Assembly (NCBI GenBank): GCA_038373885.1
Contig: JAWZYV010013141.1
Location: forward strand, 434,001-498,000
DNA: 64,000 nt
DNA from: Cheiracanthium punctorium
Taxonomy: Eukaryota > Arthropoda > Arachnida > Araneae > Cheiracanthiidae
Direction: 5' to 3'
In this document: positions 62,201 through 64,000 of the stretch, piece after piece
Layout: each line of letters begins with the position of its first letter
How positions within the stretch are numbered: the first letter of the stretch is position 1
The notes under the pieces: model-generated
Database searches by the model: none
What the model saw: the letters and a program-made list of their open reading frames with translations, nothing else
What the model was told of the DNA's origin: nothing
Translations under genes and position numbers: made by a program

Positions 62201-63530
62201 AATTTAAAAAAATAAATAAATATGCCTGATTATTAAATTTTTGAGAAAAATTGAGTTCTTTTTTAATGCAGAAATTGGGGCATCCACGCTGTATGATAGT
62301 ATAGGTAATTTTTGTGACCTCAATTGTGGATGCAAAGTCTGAAAGGGTTTAAAACAAAATCCAAAAGTTGAGCTCATGTCAATTAGTCTAAATGCATTAT
62401 GTTCAGTAAAAGAGATAATTTATTTTCAGTCTTTGTCCTCATACCAGGAAAACATCGGTAGCACGCAAGCTCTGGTGTCAGCCCTCAATGCGATGGAAGA
62501 AAAGAATAACCGTCTTGAAACGAGCCTGAGTGCAGAAACTAGATTAAAACTGGATCTCTTCTCTGCGTTAGGAGAAGCAAAACGTCAACTTGAAATAGCA
62601 CAAAGTAGGTGCTTCTTAAAGTTGACTTCGCACATTCTTTTTTATTAACTATATTTAATTGTATAACAAATGTAAAAAATATTTATGTTAGTATTTCTGT
62701 TAACCCTTTGAGGCGCAACCCTTTCCCAATGCTGAAAAAAGGGCAGCCGTTGCCATCGCTCGACTTAACTACCAGCAAGATGGCGGACGGTCGAAACGTT
62801 CATCGCGTGCCACAGATCTAGAGACACTTTTTTGACGACAGCTGGCTGTGCTCATCGCTCGACTTAACTACCAGCAAGATGGCAGACGATCGAAACGTTC
62901 ATCGCGTGCCACAGATCTAGAGACCCTTTTTTTTTAAACGACAGCTGGCTGTGCCCGGCACAGCCAGCAGCAGATGTCAGTGCTGTTAAAAATAATCGTG
63001 ACCATTTTTTGACGGGAAATGACGTGCTAAAAAGAAAAAGATTCTCGTGGAGCTATGTCACCCACAACTATTTTTTATAGAAATCAAACCTATTCTTCGC
63101 GACTGCCAACAGTCAAAACGTCAGAGTTTGATGCTCCCAGAGCGGGAACACTGCGTGTTAAAGGGTTAATGGCATGAATACCGTGAATTGTGGTGAGTGT
63201 TGGTTTTAAAAAATAAATTTCTGATGATTATTAATGATGCCTTTTATTTTTCCCCTTCCCCTAGGTATGTTGTCTCAAAAGGACAAAGAGATTGATGAAC
63301 TGAAATCAAAGATCGCAGAGGTAATGGCTGTCATGCCTGTCACCTCAAGCCCCAACTGTTACTCTCCCAATCCACCTGCCATCAGCCTAGCCTCCGGTAT
63401 TGTCTCATCACTTCTGTACACTCCTAAGTACAACATGGGTGAGGAGAAAGTCGCCAAATCCAACTTGGACCCCAATGCTTCCGTGTACACCCCAAAAGTA
63501 GCACGCCTGACATCAGAGTCCGAAATTTAA
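39460..63530 (+). CDS. MACO1: Macoilin gene, 11 coding exons (5'-incomplete)
   Basis: Joined coding segments: 39460-39601, 42376-42502, 45349-45478, 45559-45625, 47514-47628, 50816-51350, 57727-57885, 59687-59866, 61708-61828, 62430-62604, 63265-63530. They splice in frame at GT-AG sites and give 671 residues to a TAA. Macoilin is a conserved multi-pass ER/nuclear-envelope-associated membrane protein, implicated in neuronal excitability in C. elegans. Seen here: four hydrophobic segments at about residues 3-23, 46-68, 70-88 and 92-112; the family-typical LADFILEFRFEYLWPFW and GYPVVTLGFGFKSY; a polar Ser/Asn-rich linker at about 195-371; a charged coiled coil at about 372-620; and the tail motifs KIAEVMAVMP and LDPNASVY. 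The vertebrate protein is about 660 residues, so the length fits once roughly 27 missing N-terminal residues are added. The exon with the usual N-terminal start was not found. Family assignment is very secure. Confidence 0.97.
39805..39918. repeat. Three tandem 38-bp units
   Basis: Each unit starts AGCTTTTGACCAA at 39805, 39843 and 39881. Units one and two are identical; unit three has three substitutions. It lies about 200 bases after exon A. Confidence 0.95.
41370..41545 (-). repeat. tRNA-derived SINE, minus orientation
   Basis: Minus strand: GAGTTGTGTAGTGGTTAGAG (A-box region), then GGCTTTGATTCCC (B box), CTTGGGTG, and a body with TTCATAATAAAGAT. It shares the CTTGGGTG junction and the body with 4300-4495. 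Confidence 0.7.
42376..42502 (+). CDS. MACO1: MACO1 coding exon B: second and third membrane segments
   Basis: Flanked by ttaacag and gtaagt. It has 42 codons plus one base of a split Glu codon. The translation begins AFSVFFVFIAFTSDMICFLF and ends STYVWVQYVWHT, matching the family's second and third hydrophobic segments. Confidence 0.97.
42503..45348 (+). other. MACO1: MACO1 intron between exons B and C
   Basis: 2846 bases. Apart from a poly-A near 43730 and the transposase remnant at 44230-44990, I see only AT-rich sequence. Confidence 0.9.
44230..44990 (+). pseudogene. Degraded DUF4817-type (IS630/Tc1-mariner-related) transposase
   Basis: Pieces in more than one frame. The N-terminal part reads VRRACRSEFGKKQTPNEMVI near 44272-44340, the typical start of these transposases. 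The C-terminal part reads YSLGINPCNFFSWDYIKDRI near 44855-44915, a decayed version of the SPDL.PCDFFLWGY..D signature near the catalytic acidic residue. Stops and frame changes break it. A possible left terminus is TACAGGATGGTCCAAAAA near 44066. It is not functional. Confidence 0.75.
45349..45478 (+). CDS. MACO1: MACO1 coding exon C: fourth membrane segment
   Basis: The acceptor aattttag and the donor gtaagt bound 130 bases. The translation ERGICLPTISLWLLFVYIEA is followed by a basic stretch and LDLCRPFAAH. It ends two bases into a Cys codon that exon D completes. Only an 80-base intron separates it from exon D. Confidence 0.97.
45559..45625 (+). CDS. MACO1: MACO1 coding exon D: conserved GYPVVTLGFGFKSY segment
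   Basis: A 67-base exon after tgtttcag and before gtaagt. It completes the Cys codon and encodes IGYPVVTLGFGFKSYVGYRM plus RL, one of the most conserved Macoilin segments. Confidence 0.97.
45626..47513 (+). other. MACO1: MACO1 intron between exons D and E
   Basis: 1888 bases. A dispersed repeat at about 46370-46790 has a relative at 55355-55612. Otherwise AT-rich with nothing recognisable. Confidence 0.9.
46370..46790. repeat. Dispersed repeat, related to 55355-55612
   Basis: The two share GGT(A/G)TATGT(C/T)GAAGAAA, GTACACAAATT, ACAGCTTGTAAAGAGACA and AACACCTTTAA-like ends. The copy at 46 kb is longer. Probably an old DNA transposon fragment. Confidence 0.6.
47514..47628 (+). CDS. MACO1: MACO1 coding exon E: cytosolic segment after the membrane domain
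   Basis: A 115-base exon between aatttccag and gtaaag. It encodes RRQKEVAKENEFYMQLIQQA followed by LPAEAP, matching the conserved helix after the last membrane region. It ends with one base of an Ala codon completed by exon F. Confidence 0.97.
48481..49125 (+). mobile_element. Internally deleted mariner-like element
   Basis: Ends AGGGTTGCCCAAATGAAAAA and, inverted, AGGGTCGCACAAAGAAAAAG, with TA duplicated outside (48479-48480, 49126-49127). It retains part of a broken transposase. Confidence 0.75.
48690..48990 (+). pseudogene. Mariner-like transposase remnant
   Basis: Translations across frames include VILLHDNVCPH (the HDN catalytic-Asp motif of mariner transposases) near 48750 and HSPYSPDLSPCDFCIFGP near 48839-48892, followed by EVQEAVQDFF. 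Frame changes and stops break it, and the N-terminal domain is missing. Confidence 0.8.
50110..50173. mobile_element. 64-bp hAT-type mini-element
   Basis: Ends CAAAGTTTCTCAAGCT and AGTTTGAGAAACTCTG are inverted repeats covering about half the element. Flanks CTCTAAAG (50102-50109) and CTGTAAAG (50174-50181) are an 8-bp duplication with one mismatch. Confidence 0.75.
50816..51350 (+). CDS. MACO1: MACO1 coding exon F: long Ser/Asn-rich linker
   Basis: The largest exon (535 bases, 177 full codons), between ttttccag and gtaagt. The product is polar and low in hydrophobics, with runs of Ser, Asn and Lys. It is the variable linker between membrane and coiled-coil parts. A short island, YQYMEAQL, resembles the family's EYMEN-type segment. 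It ends two bases into an Arg codon completed by exon G. Many Ser residues could be phosphorylation sites, but none is assignable from sequence alone. Confidence 0.95.
51351..57726 (+). other. MACO1: Largest MACO1 intron, between exons F and G
   Basis: 6376 bases, AT-rich. Contains a SINE-tail fragment near 54225-54300 (TCTTTATTATGGCGATGATA), the repeat 55355-55612 and a short direct repeat GCTATATTACAGAATTAAT at 56122-56161. Open frames such as 51919-52119 have no gene-like features. Confidence 0.85.
57727..57885 (+). CDS. MACO1: MACO1 coding exon G: start of the coiled coil
   Basis: The acceptor is the pyrimidine-rich ttttttccccccctgtag and the donor is gtaagg. The translation begins RLEADIKRLKADLQSSRQCE and continues with heptad-like Leu/Ile spacing. 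It aligns with the Macoilin LEQDIKKLKADLQ region. Confidence 0.96.
57886..59686 (+). other. MACO1: MACO1 intron between exons G and H
   Basis: 1801 bases. Holds the element 59029-59507 with an (A)n run and short CACCGGCTG(T/A) repeats near 59260-59300. The start of the intron continues a long minus-strand open frame that I treat as chance. Confidence 0.85.
59029..59507. mobile_element. MITE with CAGAGATGCCAAC ends
   Basis: Left CAGAGATGCCAACTACTACG; right GTTTGGCATCTCTG. The left end closely resembles the 34433 family (GCTGCCAACTACTACG). No clear target duplication, so the superfamily (hAT-like) is tentative. Confidence 0.55.
59687..59866 (+). CDS. MACO1: MACO1 coding exon H: coiled coil
   Basis: A 180-base exon between ccccaatatag and gtacgc. 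It encodes KLHNLVTARQQDKQTISSLE followed by a Lys/Glu/Ala-rich helix ending AAAARAVAMASA. This matches the family's LHNAVQ...DKQNISQLEKK and ATAARAVAFA segments. Confidence 0.96.
59867..61707 (+). other. MACO1: MACO1 intron between exons H and I
   Basis: 1841 bases. A hAT-like end CAGTGGTTCACAACCTTTTT lies at about 60530-60549 and a CAGGGCCGGCCTAAG end near 60066; both are partial. Nothing else is recognised. Confidence 0.8.
61708..61828 (+). CDS. MACO1: MACO1 coding exon I: coiled coil
   Basis: A 121-base exon after atttttag and before gtaata. It starts RTECTENCKSRRRDLENDMK, equivalent to the GECTETLRSRIRELE part of Macoilin, and continues as a charged helix. Confidence 0.96.
62158..62347. 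mobile_element. TTAA-type MITE in the intron between exons I and J
   Basis: Inverted ends CCCTTTCAGAC and GTCTGAAAGGG, both next to TTTAA. The terminal CCCTTT and TTAA-like flank suggest piggyBac type, but a different family from 62704-63165. Confidence 0.65.
62430..62604 (+). CDS. MACO1: MACO1 coding exon J: coiled coil, LSAETRLKLDLFSALGEAKR
   Basis: Between tattttcag and gtaggt, 58 codons plus one base. It contains LSAETRLKLDLFSALGEAKR followed by QLEIAQ, nearly invariant in the family. The split Ser codon is completed by the last exon. Confidence 0.97.
62704..63165 (-). mobile_element. piggyBac-type MITE, copy E, in the last MACO1 intron
   Basis: TTAA at 62700-62703 and 63166-63169. Opposite orientation to copies A-D: it starts CCCTTTGAGGCGCA and ends TGCGTGTTAAAGGG. 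The conserved inner unit (GACTTAACTACCAGCAAGAT) occurs twice in direct orientation, at about 62730-62825 and 62855-62935, unlike the inverted pair in copies A and D. It fills most of the 660-base intron. Confidence 0.9.
63265..63530 (+). CDS. MACO1: MACO1 last coding exon and stop
   Basis: The acceptor cttcccctag opens the exon. It encodes SMLSQKDKEIDELKSKIAEV with MAVMP next, a Ser/Pro-rich stretch, then LDPNASVYTP. It stops at TAA 63528-63530, extending about 12 residues beyond the usual end of the vertebrate protein. Confidence 0.97.
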
Positions 63531-64000
63531 GGGAAGAGGCACAACAACAGATTAAAAAAAGGAAAATAAAACTTTGTACTACTACTACTATACTACTAGG
63601 ATGGAAAGAGGGACTCTTTAACTACTGGTGCAGAAGCAAGTTTAAATTGTCTACCCCACCCCCTCTTTGTAAATTTTTTTTCTCCCCTTCCTCCATGGCT
63701 GTTGTACTTCATTTCAAAACAGTTCGATAAAGACTTTAAACATTATAAAAAGAAAGAAATGCAAATTCTTAATGTTTTATGGACATTTTTAAATTTATTT
63801 TTTGTTTTGAACTTCTTGTGAGACAATGTGTGTAGTTCACTCAGTGACATGCAGCTTTTTGCTTTTGATTCGCTGTGATTCTTTTTCTGAGTAAATGAAA
63901 GGACAAAAAAAAAGCAAAAGCTTTTTCCATTTTTTTCCCTTCCTTTTCAGTTATTTTTGTGGCCACCCAAAACATTTTGATTTCATGGTATAAATCTTAC
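63531..64000 (+). other. MACO1 3' UTR (extends to or past the window end)
   Basis: Sequence after the stop holds an AATAAA at 63565-63570, only about 35 bases downstream, with no clear GT-rich element after it. The true polyadenylation site may lie further on. No other gene is seen. Confidence 0.55.

Overview
The window is eukaryotic nuclear DNA: AT-rich, full of simple repeats and non-autonomous DNA transposons, with one spliced gene using canonical GT-AG introns. The class of transposons (TTAA-flanked piggyBac-type MITEs, TA-flanked Tc1/mariner-type elements, 8-bp-TSD hAT-type elements, tRNA-derived SINEs, DUF4817-type transposase remnants) and the gene's sequence suggest an arthropod. A chelicerate or crustacean is my guess, and the sequence does not settle it.

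The only gene I can establish is a Macoilin orthologue (MACO1, formerly TMEM57) on the + strand. Eleven coding exons lie between 39460 and 63530 and join in frame to give 671 residues ending at a TAA. The first five exons encode the conserved multi-pass membrane part. The sixth (50816-51350) encodes a long Ser/Asn/Lys-rich linker. The last five encode the C-terminal coiled coil and the conserved tail. The short, highly conserved N-terminal exon of Macoilin was not found, so it lies upstream of the window or was missed; the first ~39 kb may therefore be intron 1 and/or upstream sequence. A phase-compatible alternative first exon at 28808-28914 is described as a weak candidate.

Region by region: 1-39459 contains no established gene. 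It holds dozens of transposon remnants, a perfect RFX-type X-box in a CpG-richer block near 6.6 kb, and a possible minus-strand terminal exon near 12.5 kb. 39460-63530 is MACO1, whose introns carry further MITEs, a degraded DUF4817-type transposase (44.2-45.0 kb) and a mariner-like remnant (48.5-49.1 kb). 63531-64000 is 3' UTR or downstream sequence.

The most notable non-genic structure is a TTAA-flanked MITE family with five copies (8.1, 15.6, 24.2, 30.7 and 62.7 kb). It has large internal palindromes and a recurrent ~40-codon open frame. No autonomous transposon, CRISPR, prokaryotic gene or clearly novel biological system was found.
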